Part shown: in pieces, positions 25,858-34,190 of the stretch | Layout: each line of letters begins with the position of its first letter | How positions within the stretch are numbered: the stretch's first letter is position 1 | Assembly (NCBI GenBank): GCA_026417415.1 | Contig: JAOADG010000004.1 | Coordinates: 60,785-124,784 of the forward strand | Direction: 5' to 3' | DNA length: 64,000 nucleotides | DNA from: a bacterium | Lineage (GTDB): Bacteria; Electryoneota; JAOADG01 | The notes under the pieces: model-generated | Seen by the model: the letters and a program-made list of their open reading frames with translations, nothing else | Databases searched by the model: none | Told to the model about the DNA's origin: nothing | Made by a program: the position numbers and the translations under genes

Positions 25858-26640
25858 GTGTCAAATACAAAAGAAATTACCTTGACCATCAACGAACAAG
25901 TCAATCAAATAAATGATCGAATCATAGATTTAAGCGAACAATTGCCTCAATTGCTTAGTGCGAGAAAATATAGTGAAGCCAAATTAACTGTGGATTCTAT
26001 TTATGTATTACTTAATGTATTGGAAAAATTGAGTACTATAGAAAATGAATTGGCCAGATTACCAGAATTGTTAAGTTCATTAACGCAATCAACACAAGAT
26101 ATAATCCAATTGGAATCTAAAGAAATTTCTCCCAAACCGTCTAAAATTATAAAAAAACCAGTTAAAAAAGTGATCGTTGAAAAAAAATCTCAAGAAGAAC
26201 TCGTAGCTACACAAGAAAAAAAATCAGTTAAAAAAGTATCTAAGAAATCTCTACGAAAAGGCAGACCTACCAAAGAAGAATTTGAATCTGCTGAAAGATT
26301 GCCAAGACACGAACAGAAAGATTTTTATTTTCCCATTTTGGAAGTTCTACAAGAAAACAATGGCAGACAAACAGGTGCTCTTACCATCTTAGGCATCAAA
26401 AACAAAATCGGGGATACATTTTTAGCAGGTGATTATGAATTTATCGGCTCCAATAAAGCGCCACGATGGCAAGTGGTCGCACGTTGGGCACAAAACAAAC
26501 TGAAACAATTAGGATTGGTTACTTCGTTAGAACGTGGCATTTGGGCGTTAACTGATACAGGAAAAGCACTTGTCAATGGAAAAATTCAATTCACTCCTGA
26601 GCAAATTGATAAGATGAAAGTACCGATTACCATTTCATAA
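25858..26640 (+). CDS. Mrr_N-like winged-helix protein with N-terminal coiled coil, no nuclease
   Basis: A 260-residue cytoplasmic protein with a GTG start and a strong AGGAGGG ribosome site. Residues 1-~85 are helical and probably coiled-coil (INEQVNQINDRIIDLSEQL). Residues ~95-150 form a Lys-rich linker (KKPVKKVIVEKK, KKVSKKSLRKGRP). The C-terminal ~100 residues resemble the Mrr N-terminal winged-helix domain: FYFPILEVLQENNGRQTG, KNKIGDTFLAGDYE, PRWQVVARWAQNKLKQLGLV and RGIWALTDTGKAL. In Mrr restriction enzymes this domain recognises DNA ahead of a nuclease, which is absent here. A DNA-binding or nucleoid role is plausible but unproven. Transcribed alone and followed by a terminator. Confidence 0.75.
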   Translation: MSNTKEITLTINEQVNQINDRIIDLSEQLPQLLSARKYSEAKLTVDSIYVLLNVLEKLSTIENELARLPELLSSLTQSTQDIIQLESKEISPKPSKIIKKPVKKVIVEKKSQEELVATQEKKSVKKVSKKSLRKGRPTKEEFESAERLPRHEQKDFYFPILEVLQENNGRQTGALTILGIKNKIGDTFLAGDYEFIGSNKAPRWQVVARWAQNKLKQLGLVTSLERGIWALTDTGKALVNGKIQFTPEQIDKMKVPITIS

Positions 26641-26664
26641 CTCCATGTAAAGATATTTTTCGTT

Positions 26665-26692
26665 AGGGCGGGTACTATAACCGCCCTTTTTG
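26665..26692 (+). terminator. Intrinsic terminator
   Basis: Stem AGGGCGG / CCGCCCT with a 9-base loop GTACTATAA, followed directly by TTTTTG, 24 bp after the Mrr_N-like gene. Confidence 0.85.
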
Positions 26693-26759
26693 ATTTTGCA
26701 ACTAAGTTACGTCTTTTGTACACTAACGATATAACCCAATCAATTCAACTGGAGTGTAT

Positions 26760-29351
26760 ATGAAAACAGTTTCTATCCTTTTAATCTTTCTGACTCTAAG
26801 TATGGCTACTTTCGCACAAAACAATCAACCTCCACAAATCAAAGGGATAGGATTATCTACCCATCCTATGACGACCCATTCGGGAACCAGTGGCATTTTA
26901 TCTTTGTGGGGTAATCCTGCAGGCGTCGCTACTTATGGCGGTGCAGGGTTTGTATGGATGCTTCCGATGGATAGCACCAACTATTTAAAAGATTTTACGG
27001 CAGCAGTTAAATTAGGTGGTTTTGCATTCTCTGGTGAATGGAAAAACGATGTTCCACAGAATACACCAAAAACTGCAGTGTATCATATGGTTATGAGTGC
27101 TGAAATCAATGATGGAATTTATTTTGGATCGCGATATCGTTTCTCAAAAAATCTGCCTTGGCAAAATGAATGGAGCGTAGGTCTTCTAACACGCCCCTAT
27201 TCGTGGCTTTCAATAGGTGCTACCGCAAAAAACATTAATCAGACAAAAGTACTTAACGAAAAGACAAAGCCATCCTACGATTTTGGATTTGCATTAAGAC
27301 CTTTGGCTTGGATGTCTTGGAAACATAGTCATCGCATCACTTTGGCAACTGATGTCACTATCTATGAAGAAAATTCTACACTCGTAACCAATCGTAATCC
27401 TGTAAAATATGGTGATAAACTTAATCCAAGATTTTTTTTAGAAATAGAACCTGTTAACGGATTGAAACTTCAAACTCAATATGCAAGTGATGATAAAGAG
27501 TTAAAAGTGGGATTAGCTTTAGCAACCGATCAATCAGCAGTGATGCATTCGGTTCGCACGAAAGATGGAAAAATGGTAGGTGGTTATTCTGGTACTCTCT
27601 ATGAAGACGAACTACTTACCTTACCTATCCATTTAGAGAAATTCTTAGTGAAAATGAAAGTACCCATAACATTAGAAGAAGAAAAAACACCATTTAGTTT
27701 CTTTTCAAAACCACAACCTCAATTGGAAAATTTTCTGAAAAAAATTCGTCGTCTATCTAAGGATCCGCAAGTAGTAGGATTGGTATTAGAAATTGAAGAG
27801 ATTCAATATCCTATGTCCACACTTCAAGCGGTGATGCGAGAGTTGAAACAATTTAAAAAAGAAGGTAAAAAGATTTATGTCTATTCAAAATCAATGAGCA
27901 ATCGTTCCTATGCATTGGCTACCATTGCGGATAAAATTTATTTACATCCTGAAGGTGAAGTATTTTTAATTGGGTTTGCTACAAGTGGACTCTACCTGAA
28001 AAAAACACTGGATAAATTAGGTATAGAAATGGAAGTTGAAGCAAGCGGTCCACATAAAACAGCCCCCAATATGTTTACTGAAGATCGAATGACCGAAGAA
28101 GACAGAGCACAACGAGAATGGTTGGTTGGTGATTTATACCGACAGTTTGTAGAAATGATTGCAACCAACAGAAACTGGACTATTGAGAAAACGAAAGAGA
28201 TTATTGATAACGGCCCTTATTTATCAGAAGAGGCAATTCAAGTGAAACTGATTGATTCCACAATCTATGAAGATCAGATTGAGACAGTAATTCAAGAAGC
28301 ATTTACAGGGAAAAAAGTATCGGATAAAGAATCGAAATTACTGTTTGTTAAAATGCACAAAAAAGATGATATAGAAATTCTAAATGCATCTGAATACTTT
28401 GAACAACCGGATATTGATCCACGATGGGATAGACCATTAGAACCAAAAATTGCAGTCATTTATGCTGTAGGTTCAATCACTACGGGCAAATCGGATCCGG
28501 GTGGATTCTTGAACACAAAGACCATGGGTAGTGAGACGATGGTAAAATTGATTCGAAACGCAAGAAAAAACAAACAGGTTAAGGCCATCGTACTACGCAT
28601 TGATTCACCTGGTGGTAGTGGTTTTGCATCAGATGAAATCTGGAGAGAATTGATGTTATGCAAAACCGATGAGAAGACCAGAAAACCGGTCATTGTTTCT
28701 ATGGCTAGTATGGCTGCTTCAGGTGGATATTACATTGCCATTCCAGCAGATACTATAGTTGCAGAAGAAGGAACCATTACCGGTTCTATCGGTGTATTTG
28801 CAATGAGGCCAGTGATTGATAGTACCTTGAAGAAAATTGGAACCAATTATGAAGAAATCAAATTTTCAAAACGAGCGGGAATGTTTAACATTATGAGAAG
28901 ACATACACCCGATGAACGTAAAGTCGTGGAAACCATGGTGAAAGAATTCTATCGTAAATTTGTTCAGAAAGTTGCGGATGGAAGGAATATGAAATGGGAA
29001 CAAGTTGATTCCATCGGAAATGGAAGAGTATGGACAGGAATGCAGGGTTACAAAAATGGTTTAGTAGATACTTTGGGTGGGTTAGATCTTGCCATTGAAA
29101 TCGCAAAACAAGCTGCGAAAATTCCTGATCGTATCAAGCCGGATGTGATCGTTTATTCAAGACCTAGCGGTTGGGATCCTATGGTAGAAATGCAAACCTT
29201 AGTTTATCGTGCATTACCGGAATCTGTTCGTAGTTCTATTCAGAAAGCGCAAGCAATAAAAAACATAGAACAAGGTGGTGTTTTGCTGTTAGCACCCGAT
29301 TGGGTTAGAGATGAAGTTATCCAAGAAAATGATGCTTTCTTCAAAAGATAA
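26760..29351 (+). CDS. sppA: SppA-type S49 peptidase fused to an outer-membrane-like N-terminal domain
   Basis: An 863-residue protein from the ATG at 26760 (GGAG five bases upstream; the ORF track begins two codons earlier at a GTG). Signal peptide MKTVSILLIFLTLSMATFA. Residues ~25-265 resemble a PorV-like barrel, with LWGNPAGVATYGGAGF and alternating strands. The remainder is a tandem S49 domain like SppA 67K: Lys392 in ALATIADKIYL as general base and Ser654 in SMAASGGYYIA as nucleophile, with LRIDSPGGSGFASDEIW and EGTITGSIGVF nearby. SppA digests leftover signal peptides. The extra N-terminal domain suggests outer-membrane placement rather than inner membrane. Transcribed alone. Confidence 0.92.
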   Translation: MKTVSILLIFLTLSMATFAQNNQPPQIKGIGLSTHPMTTHSGTSGILSLWGNPAGVATYGGAGFVWMLPMDSTNYLKDFTAAVKLGGFAFSGEWKNDVPQNTPKTAVYHMVMSAEINDGIYFGSRYRFSKNLPWQNEWSVGLLTRPYSWLSIGATAKNINQTKVLNEKTKPSYDFGFALRPLAWMSWKHSHRITLATDVTIYEENSTLVTNRNPVKYGDKLNPRFFLEIEPVNGLKLQTQYASDDKELKVGLALATDQSAVMHSVRTKDGKMVGGYSGTLYEDELLTLPIHLEKFLVKMKVPITLEEEKTPFSFFSKPQPQLENFLKKIRRLSKDPQVVGLVLEIEEIQYPMSTLQAVMRELKQFKKEGKKIYVYSKSMSNRSYALATIADKIYLHPEGEVFLIGFATSGLYLKKTLDKLGIEMEVEASGPHKTAPNMFTEDRMTEEDRAQREWLVGDLYRQFVEMIATNRNWTIEKTKEIIDNGPYLSEEAIQVKLIDSTIYEDQIETVIQEAFTGKKVSDKESKLLFVKMHKKDDIEILNASEYFEQPDIDPRWDRPLEPKIAVIYAVGSITTGKSDPGGFLNTKTMGSETMVKLIRNARKNKQVKAIVLRIDSPGGSGFASDEIWRELMLCKTDEKTRKPVIVSMASMAASGGYYIAIPADTIVAEEGTITGSIGVFAMRPVIDSTLKKIGTNYEEIKFSKRAGMFNIMRRHTPDERKVVETMVKEFYRKFVQKVADGRNMKWEQVDSIGNGRVWTGMQGYKNGLVDTLGGLDLAIEIAKQAAKIPDRIKPDVIVYSRPSGWDPMVEMQTLVYRALPESVRSSIQKAQAIKNIEQGGVLLLAPDWVRDEVIQENDAFFKR

Positions 29352-29370
29352 AAAGTATATGAACAAAAGG

Positions 29371-29405
29371 GAAAGAGTAGGAGTAAACTTCTACTCTTTC
29401 TTTTT
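29371..29405 (+). terminator. Intrinsic terminator after sppA
   Basis: Perfect 10-bp stem GAAAGAGTAG / CTACTCTTTC with a 10-base loop and TTTTT tail. It ends just before the ribosome site of the next gene, so that gene needs its own promoter or read-through. Confidence 0.8.
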
Positions 29406-29419
29406 CTAAGGAGATAAGG

Positions 29420-30451
29420 TTGAAACAAGAAGACAAAGGATTTTGTTGGACGATCTCAGAATTTCAACGATTTTTTACTACTGATCCTATAACCAAATTT
29501 TTATGGAAAAGTGATGATCCTTGGAGTAAACAAGCACAAGGTCTATTTCTTCTTCATCCTTCCTTATCACCAATTGAATGTAATGCGAATGAAATTGAAA
29601 GTTTAAGACAAGGCATCATCGCTTTATTGACACGAAAAAATATTTCCATCATTCCACTAAGAAAAGGTGAAATCACTTTCTCTCGCGATGAGAATGTGAT
29701 TGGAATTCGTTATTCCACTCCAAATTCAATATGGCAAAATAAAAGTTTTAGTATTTATGATTTAATACTATTGGCTGATCAACTTTTTCCGACGAGTTTT
29801 TGTGTAGAAAGCAATTTACAAACCCAAGTTGTACTTGCTGCACCACATTCACCATCAGAATCTAAAGTCCATATTCTAGTTCGTGAGGTAGCAAAATTAT
29901 TAAACTGCGGGTTTGTGATTGCATTTGGTTTTCGTGATTCAAAAAGTAAGTATTTCCCAACTCCAATAGGTCGTTTTATTCATGTCAATAGACCTTATGA
30001 AGTTTTACTCAATGAAAAAAACAGAAAGGTATCTGTAAAAACTCAACGTGCTGAAATGGCTTATCAACAATACATCCAAAATCTACAATTAGCCTCAAAA
30101 TCAGAATTACCCATTCCATTTTTAGTCGAAATTCATGGCGCTAAAAATCGAATTCCAAACTATATTCAAATCGCGCAAAATGGTTTCAAAATGGTTCAAA
30201 TTGAAAAAATAAAAGAAATCGCTGTTGAAGAAGCAAAGAACCTTTTACCAAAAACAATAGAGGTGATCGTAGAACAAAACGATGTAAATCTTTTTTTCCG
30301 TGCAAAACAAGCCAAAAAGCATGGTTCAATGCATCCATCCATATCCAAACAATCACTTCATATAGAAATTCCTAAAGCATTGCGTGAAGATCAGACCATT
30401 CAAGCAACCATAAATTTTTTGTTTCAATGTATACAGAAAATTATTCCATAG
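29420..30451 (+). CDS. Unknown protein with N-formylglutamate-amidohydrolase-like motifs
   Basis: A 343-residue cytoplasmic protein starting at TTG with AAGGAG six bases upstream. No signal or membrane segment. The central part is weakly like N-formylglutamate amidohydrolase/zinc carboxypeptidase-like enzymes: a strand ending in VVLAAPHSPSESKVH (cf. SPHSG), FIHVNRPYE (cf. D-x-NR) and FLVEIHGAKNRIPN (cf. D-x-HG), in the right order. Several expected acidic ligands are changed, so activity is uncertain. The first ~110 residues match nothing I recognise. It converges with the glycosyltransferase pair across 13 bp with no hairpin seen between. Confidence 0.5.
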   Translation: MKQEDKGFCWTISEFQRFFTTDPITKFLWKSDDPWSKQAQGLFLLHPSLSPIECNANEIESLRQGIIALLTRKNISIIPLRKGEITFSRDENVIGIRYSTPNSIWQNKSFSIYDLILLADQLFPTSFCVESNLQTQVVLAAPHSPSESKVHILVREVAKLLNCGFVIAFGFRDSKSKYFPTPIGRFIHVNRPYEVLLNEKNRKVSVKTQRAEMAYQQYIQNLQLASKSELPIPFLVEIHGAKNRIPNYIQIAQNGFKMVQIEKIKEIAVEEAKNLLPKTIEVIVEQNDVNLFFRAKQAKKHGSMHPSISKQSLHIEIPKALREDQTIQATINFLFQCIQKIIP

Positions 30452-30464
30452 AGGTTATTGAAAT

Positions 30465-31595
30465 TCATACAAACAAACTTGTTAGTGTATTCAATAATTT
30501 TTCTTCTTGTGGTTCCCACAAACAATTTTCTTGAACCCATTTTTGTCCAATAGAAACTTCTTGTTCAGTTTTATCCCAACTGGTCAATAGCGTTCGTATT
30601 TGTGAAGCGAGTTCTTGAGCATTTTCAGAAACATAATACAAGCCCGGCAAATGTTCAGGAAGAACTTCTTTTAGTGCAGTAAGAGGTGTAGAAATCACAG
30701 GTACACCCCAACCCAAATAGTAAAAGATTTTTTGGGGGATATTGTAGCGATAACGACGCATACTGGTAGGCATGACTGCGATCTTCGCTAAACTCATCAA
30801 ATCATAATTTTCTTCTAAAGAAACGTATCCACGATGTTCAACAAAGTTTTGAATTCCACGTTTTGTAAGTGCTTCTTCCCATGGGATTAAGGAAGGATCA
30901 GATGGGGGAGGCCCAGTAAAAATCATTCGTACAGGAAAGTTGTTTTTCACTAAAATTTCAATGGCATCAAGAATAAGCATACCATTTCTTTCAGGTGTTA
31001 GAATTCCACCGTAATGAAGTTCAGGGTGTTGTGAAGGACGTAACGGTTTTTTTCTAAACATTTCATCACGAAAAGGAAAGTTCATTAAGGCAATACAATT
31101 TTGTACTCCTTGTTCTGAATAGTATCTCGCTGTAGGTGTATCACTTGTAAGAACTAAATCAACTTGTCTTGACCATTGTGGAATTTTATGATAGGTGATC
31201 CAATGAAAGAACGGCTTTCGTAGCCAACCACGAGCGTAAGATGCAAAAGGTAAGACGTCTGGATAGTATTCATAAGAATCAAAAATCACTTTACATCCTA
31301 ATTTTCTTTTAAGAGAAAGTGACATTGGCAACATTTCAGGAGCATTGATTTGGATTATATCGGGTGCTTTTTTGAGCATCAGTGTTTGATACAACTTTAT
31401 TCGCTGCAAACGTTCAGAAAAACTTTGTCCACCAGCAAACCCAAAAATTCTTATTCCATCCACTTCTTGATATTGAAACGATGCACGTGCATAAATTTCA
31501 ACATCATAGATTTTCGATTGGGATCGTGCAATGCGCCACAACCTTATGTAATCCCAAGAAGAAATGGTCGCTAAATGTGCAATGCGTAATCTCAT
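30465..31595 (-). CDS. GT4-like glycosyltransferase
   Basis: A 376-residue GT-B fold glycosyltransferase. The N-terminal half has MRLRIAHLATISSWDYIRLWRIA and DIIQINAPEMLPM. The C-terminal nucleotide-sugar domain has LHYGGILTPERNGMLILDAIEIL, MIFTGPPP, FVEHRGYVSLEENYDLMS and the late block IPQKIFYYLGWGVPVISTPL, corresponding to the EX7E region of GT4 enzymes although the acidic pair is weak. It probably builds a surface polysaccharide or glycolipid. The start overlaps the stop of the upstream GT2 gene by four bases, so the two are translationally coupled. Acceptor and sugar cannot be told. Confidence 0.86.
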   Translation of the reverse strand: MRLRIAHLATISSWDYIRLWRIARSQSKIYDVEIYARASFQYQEVDGIRIFGFAGGQSFSERLQRIKLYQTLMLKKAPDIIQINAPEMLPMSLSLKRKLGCKVIFDSYEYYPDVLPFASYARGWLRKPFFHWITYHKIPQWSRQVDLVLTSDTPTARYYSEQGVQNCIALMNFPFRDEMFRKKPLRPSQHPELHYGGILTPERNGMLILDAIEILVKNNFPVRMIFTGPPPSDPSLIPWEEALTKRGIQNFVEHRGYVSLEENYDLMSLAKIAVMPTSMRRYRYNIPQKIFYYLGWGVPVISTPLTALKEVLPEHLPGLYYVSENAQELASQIRTLLTSWDKTEQEVSIGQKWVQENCLWEPQEEKLLNTLTSLFV

Positions 31596-32761
31596 TGATT
31601 TGTAATGGTAGAATCAGATTGACGTTCAATTTCCCACATCCCTTTTGGTTTTACCAAAAAAGATTTAATGAGTCCATGAAGTGCAGCAAAAGTAACTAAA
31701 ATGAAGTAGTAGGGAAGACCAAAAACACCTAATCGTAAATTTAGTCGTGATAAAAATCCACCCAATATTCCAATGATCCAGAATAAAGCAATCGCATGGA
31801 AAAATAAGAAATAGAAAGATGAATGTTCTTTAAGAAAATAGGAAAGTGGAAGTAAAGGAAAAAAGAATAAAAACGATGACCACCGTAAAATCTTGTGTAC
31901 AAAAAGCTGATAGGTCATAAGAGGATGTCGAAAAAAATTCAAGTACTCAATTTTCCAAAACAAACTATAAGCAGATTGAAACACAATTCTTACCTTCCTC
32001 TTATATTCGGTCCGTATGTGTTTGCTACCTTGGGCAAATGCAAATGCAGTGGGTTCAAAAAGAACCCAAAATCCTTTTGAAGCAACCATCAATTGGGTGA
32101 TAAAATCATGATTTAAAAAAGGTGGTATCTTATCTAACAACTCTCTCCGTGCAGCAAACAGATCACCAATGCCACCCACGAGCAACCGATATGCACGAGA
32201 TTCAGTGAATTTCAACCAATTCTCAAAATTCCAATACACACTTTCTTGTTCGGTACCCGTGAATTGTTCACCTTTACCGTAAATAGAGTTACCACACACC
32301 ATTCCAACTTTTGGGTTAGAAAAGTGTGCAATGATTCTTTTCAAACTCTGTTTTTCTAACAAAGGATCAGCATCCGTAAACACCACAATTTCCGATGAAG
32401 AAGCTTGAACAGCACGATTCAAAATTTCTGTTTTTCCAACCCGCGGACATTCTAAAAGTTCAATTCCCTTATCTTGAAAACTTTTTACAATTTCATTGGT
32501 GCGATCGGTAGAACCATCAGATGCAACGATTATATGAAGTTTTTCTTTTGGATAATCTAGTTTAAGAAGATTTTCTAATTTTTGCTGAATGACCGATTCT
32601 TCGTTATGTGCAGCTACAATTAAACTCACAGTAGGATAGTTTTGAAGTGGTGGTGCTACAATTTTTTTTCGAAATTGAGAGATGAGAACACTTGAAACTG
32701 GGTACCACAAATAAGTTATCAATAGTAAGGCAAGGCATATCCAAAACAAAATTTCTACCAT
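31592..32761 (-). CDS. Membrane GT2-family glycosyltransferase
   Basis: A 389-residue processive-type family 2 transferase. One N-terminal membrane helix (EILFWICLALLLITYLWYPV) precedes the GT-A catalytic domain: VSLIVAAHNEESVIQQKLENLL, IVASDGSTDRTNE, and the DxD-like motif VVFTDADPLLE. The later GGIGDLFAARRELLDKI and an RRW-like QxxRW region appear modified (YKRKVRIVFQ). About three C-terminal helices follow (LFFFPLLPLSYFL, FFHAIALFWIIGILGGFL, FGLPYYFILVTFAALHGLI). The pattern fits cellulose-synthase/PgaC-like enzymes or lipid-linked sugar transferases. It is the first gene of a two-gene operon with the GT4-like enzyme. Confidence 0.88.
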   Translation of the reverse strand: MVEILFWICLALLLITYLWYPVSSVLISQFRKKIVAPPLQNYPTVSLIVAAHNEESVIQQKLENLLKLDYPKEKLHIIVASDGSTDRTNEIVKSFQDKGIELLECPRVGKTEILNRAVQASSSEIVVFTDADPLLEKQSLKRIIAHFSNPKVGMVCGNSIYGKGEQFTGTEQESVYWNFENWLKFTESRAYRLLVGGIGDLFAARRELLDKIPPFLNHDFITQLMVASKGFWVLFEPTAFAFAQGSKHIRTEYKRKVRIVFQSAYSLFWKIEYLNFFRHPLMTYQLFVHKILRWSSFLFFFPLLPLSYFLKEHSSFYFLFFHAIALFWIIGILGGFLSRLNLRLGVFGLPYYFILVTFAALHGLIKSFLVKPKGMWEIERQSDSTITNQ

Positions 32762-32836
32762 AAAACACTCAAATCAAAAAACGATTCGCTAAAACATCGT
32801 TCACATAAATTTCTATCTTTTAACTTGAAAAAGTTG

Positions 32837-33850
32837 TTAATTTTTTGTTTCACTTAAACTTGTGGAATGTTTGGGCTGAACTTTTTCACTGGGTGAGATA
32901 TAATGTTTTGCGTTGTTTACTGCAATGGCAGCTTCACTAAATCCAGTTGAAATTAATCGGATTTTCCCTGGGTGATAAACTATATCTCCAGCGGCGAAAA
33001 TTCCCGGAATGTTGGTGGACATATCAAAATCAACGACTACGCCGTTTCCGCGGATATTCAATCCCCATTCTTTGATGGGTCCCAAGTTGGTTAAAAAACC
33101 GATAAAACATAAAATCGCATCTACAGGAAAAGTTTCTTCATCACCGGTAACATTATTGACAATGGTTGCTGCCTCGACTTTATCTTCGCCGTGTATGGCT
33201 TTTAATTGATATTCGGTTTTTACGCGGGCTGAAGTTTTCAATAGTTCACTTACATTCATTTCATGGGCTTGAAATTTTTTCATTAAGTGAATTAGTGTTA
33301 ATTCTTTGGCATGAGGAACTAAAGTTAAACCCCAATCCACTGCACTATCGCCACCACCGATGATAAGAAGCCGTTTTCCATAAAATTGTTCAGGATTACG
33401 GATGATATAGTACACACCGCGATCTTCTAATTTTTTAGCATCTTGTATATCAAGTTTTCTTGGTAAGAATGCTCCTAAACCACAAGCGATAAGAACTGAT
33501 TTTGCAAAGAAAAATTCATTCTGATGACTCATTAATTCAAATCCGTTTTGAAATGGACGTACCACATCAATTCTTGTATTTAAATAAAACGATGGGTTAT
33601 ATCGTTCTGCTTGTGTTTTTAAATTTTGAACCAACTCTTCAGCGAAGATAGCTGTAAAACCAGGGACATCATAAATCTTCTTTTTAGGATACAGTGCTTG
33701 AAGTTGACCACCCGTTTGTGCCATACTATCAAATACCACCGTGCTCATTCCACGTAAACCAGCATAGAAAGCAGCATATAGACCGACTGGACCTGCACCC
33801 ACGATGGCAATGTCTAGAAATTGAAATTGAGAATGGTCTCCATCTGGCAT
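32837..33850 (-). CDS. Ferredoxin--NADP+ reductase, thioredoxin-reductase-like type
   Basis: A 337-residue FAD enzyme moving electrons between NADPH and ferredoxin. The FAD site is DIAIVGAGPVGLYAAFYAGLRG with the MAQTGGQLQALYP loop. The NADPH site is RLLIIGGGDSAVDWGLTL, and the C-terminal GIFAAGDIVYHPGKIRLISTGFSEA is typical. The redox CxxC of thioredoxin reductase is absent (FIGFL/ACGLG regions only), which points to type 2 ferredoxin-NADP reductase rather than TrxB. AGGAG seven bases upstream lies inside the last codons of the preceding mini-ferritin-like gene, so the two are tightly coupled. Confidence 0.92.
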   Translation of the reverse strand: MPDGDHSQFQFLDIAIVGAGPVGLYAAFYAGLRGMSTVVFDSMAQTGGQLQALYPKKKIYDVPGFTAIFAEELVQNLKTQAERYNPSFYLNTRIDVVRPFQNGFELMSHQNEFFFAKSVLIACGLGAFLPRKLDIQDAKKLEDRGVYYIIRNPEQFYGKRLLIIGGGDSAVDWGLTLVPHAKELTLIHLMKKFQAHEMNVSELLKTSARVKTEYQLKAIHGEDKVEAATIVNNVTGDEETFPVDAILCFIGFLTNLGPIKEWGLNIRGNGVVVDFDMSTNIPGIFAAGDIVYHPGKIRLISTGFSEAAIAVNNAKHYISPSEKVQPKHSTSLSETKN

Positions 33851-33851
33851 A

Positions 33852-34064
33852 TCAATTCTCCTGATATAGGTAACGGTCTAATTCTGCTTGAAGTAGTAAT
33901 TTATGTTTATTTTCTTCTGCTGCTAATTCTAAAAACATCTGACGTGTTGCAGGATTGGTCATGCGTTGGGCTAAACGCAAATAGACACGTTCAGCATCAA
34001 TTTCGTGGTTAAGAGCCCACTGAATCGCTTCAATTGGACTAGCATCAATCGGCGGTTCGTTCAT
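33852..34064 (-). CDS. Mini ferritin-like (rubrerythrin-type) protein, half-bundle
   Basis: A 70-residue protein made of two helices. The first, EAIQWALNHEIDAERVYLRLAQ, has Glu residues in the position of a ferritin helix A. The second, MFLELAAEENKHKLLLQAELDRYL, carries the ExxH iron motif (EENKH). A full ferritin or rubrerythrin has four helices, so this looks like a half-bundle that would dimerise to form a di-iron site, as encapsulated-type ferritin-like proteins do. It is directly upstream of a ferredoxin-NADP reductase (1 bp gap), suggesting a redox partnership such as iron release or peroxide reduction. That link is inference. Confidence 0.75.
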   Translation of the reverse strand: MNEPPIDASPIEAIQWALNHEIDAERVYLRLAQRMTNPATRQMFLELAAEENKHKLLLQAELDRYLYQEN

Positions 34065-34190
34065 AAGAATCCTCGTCTTATTTTTTGAAAGTTAACTTAT
34101 TCAATTATATTGTGCAAATACAATAATATTCAAACGGATTTCTAATTCAAACACACAATTTCTACAAAACTTAAAACAAGAAAAAGGTTA

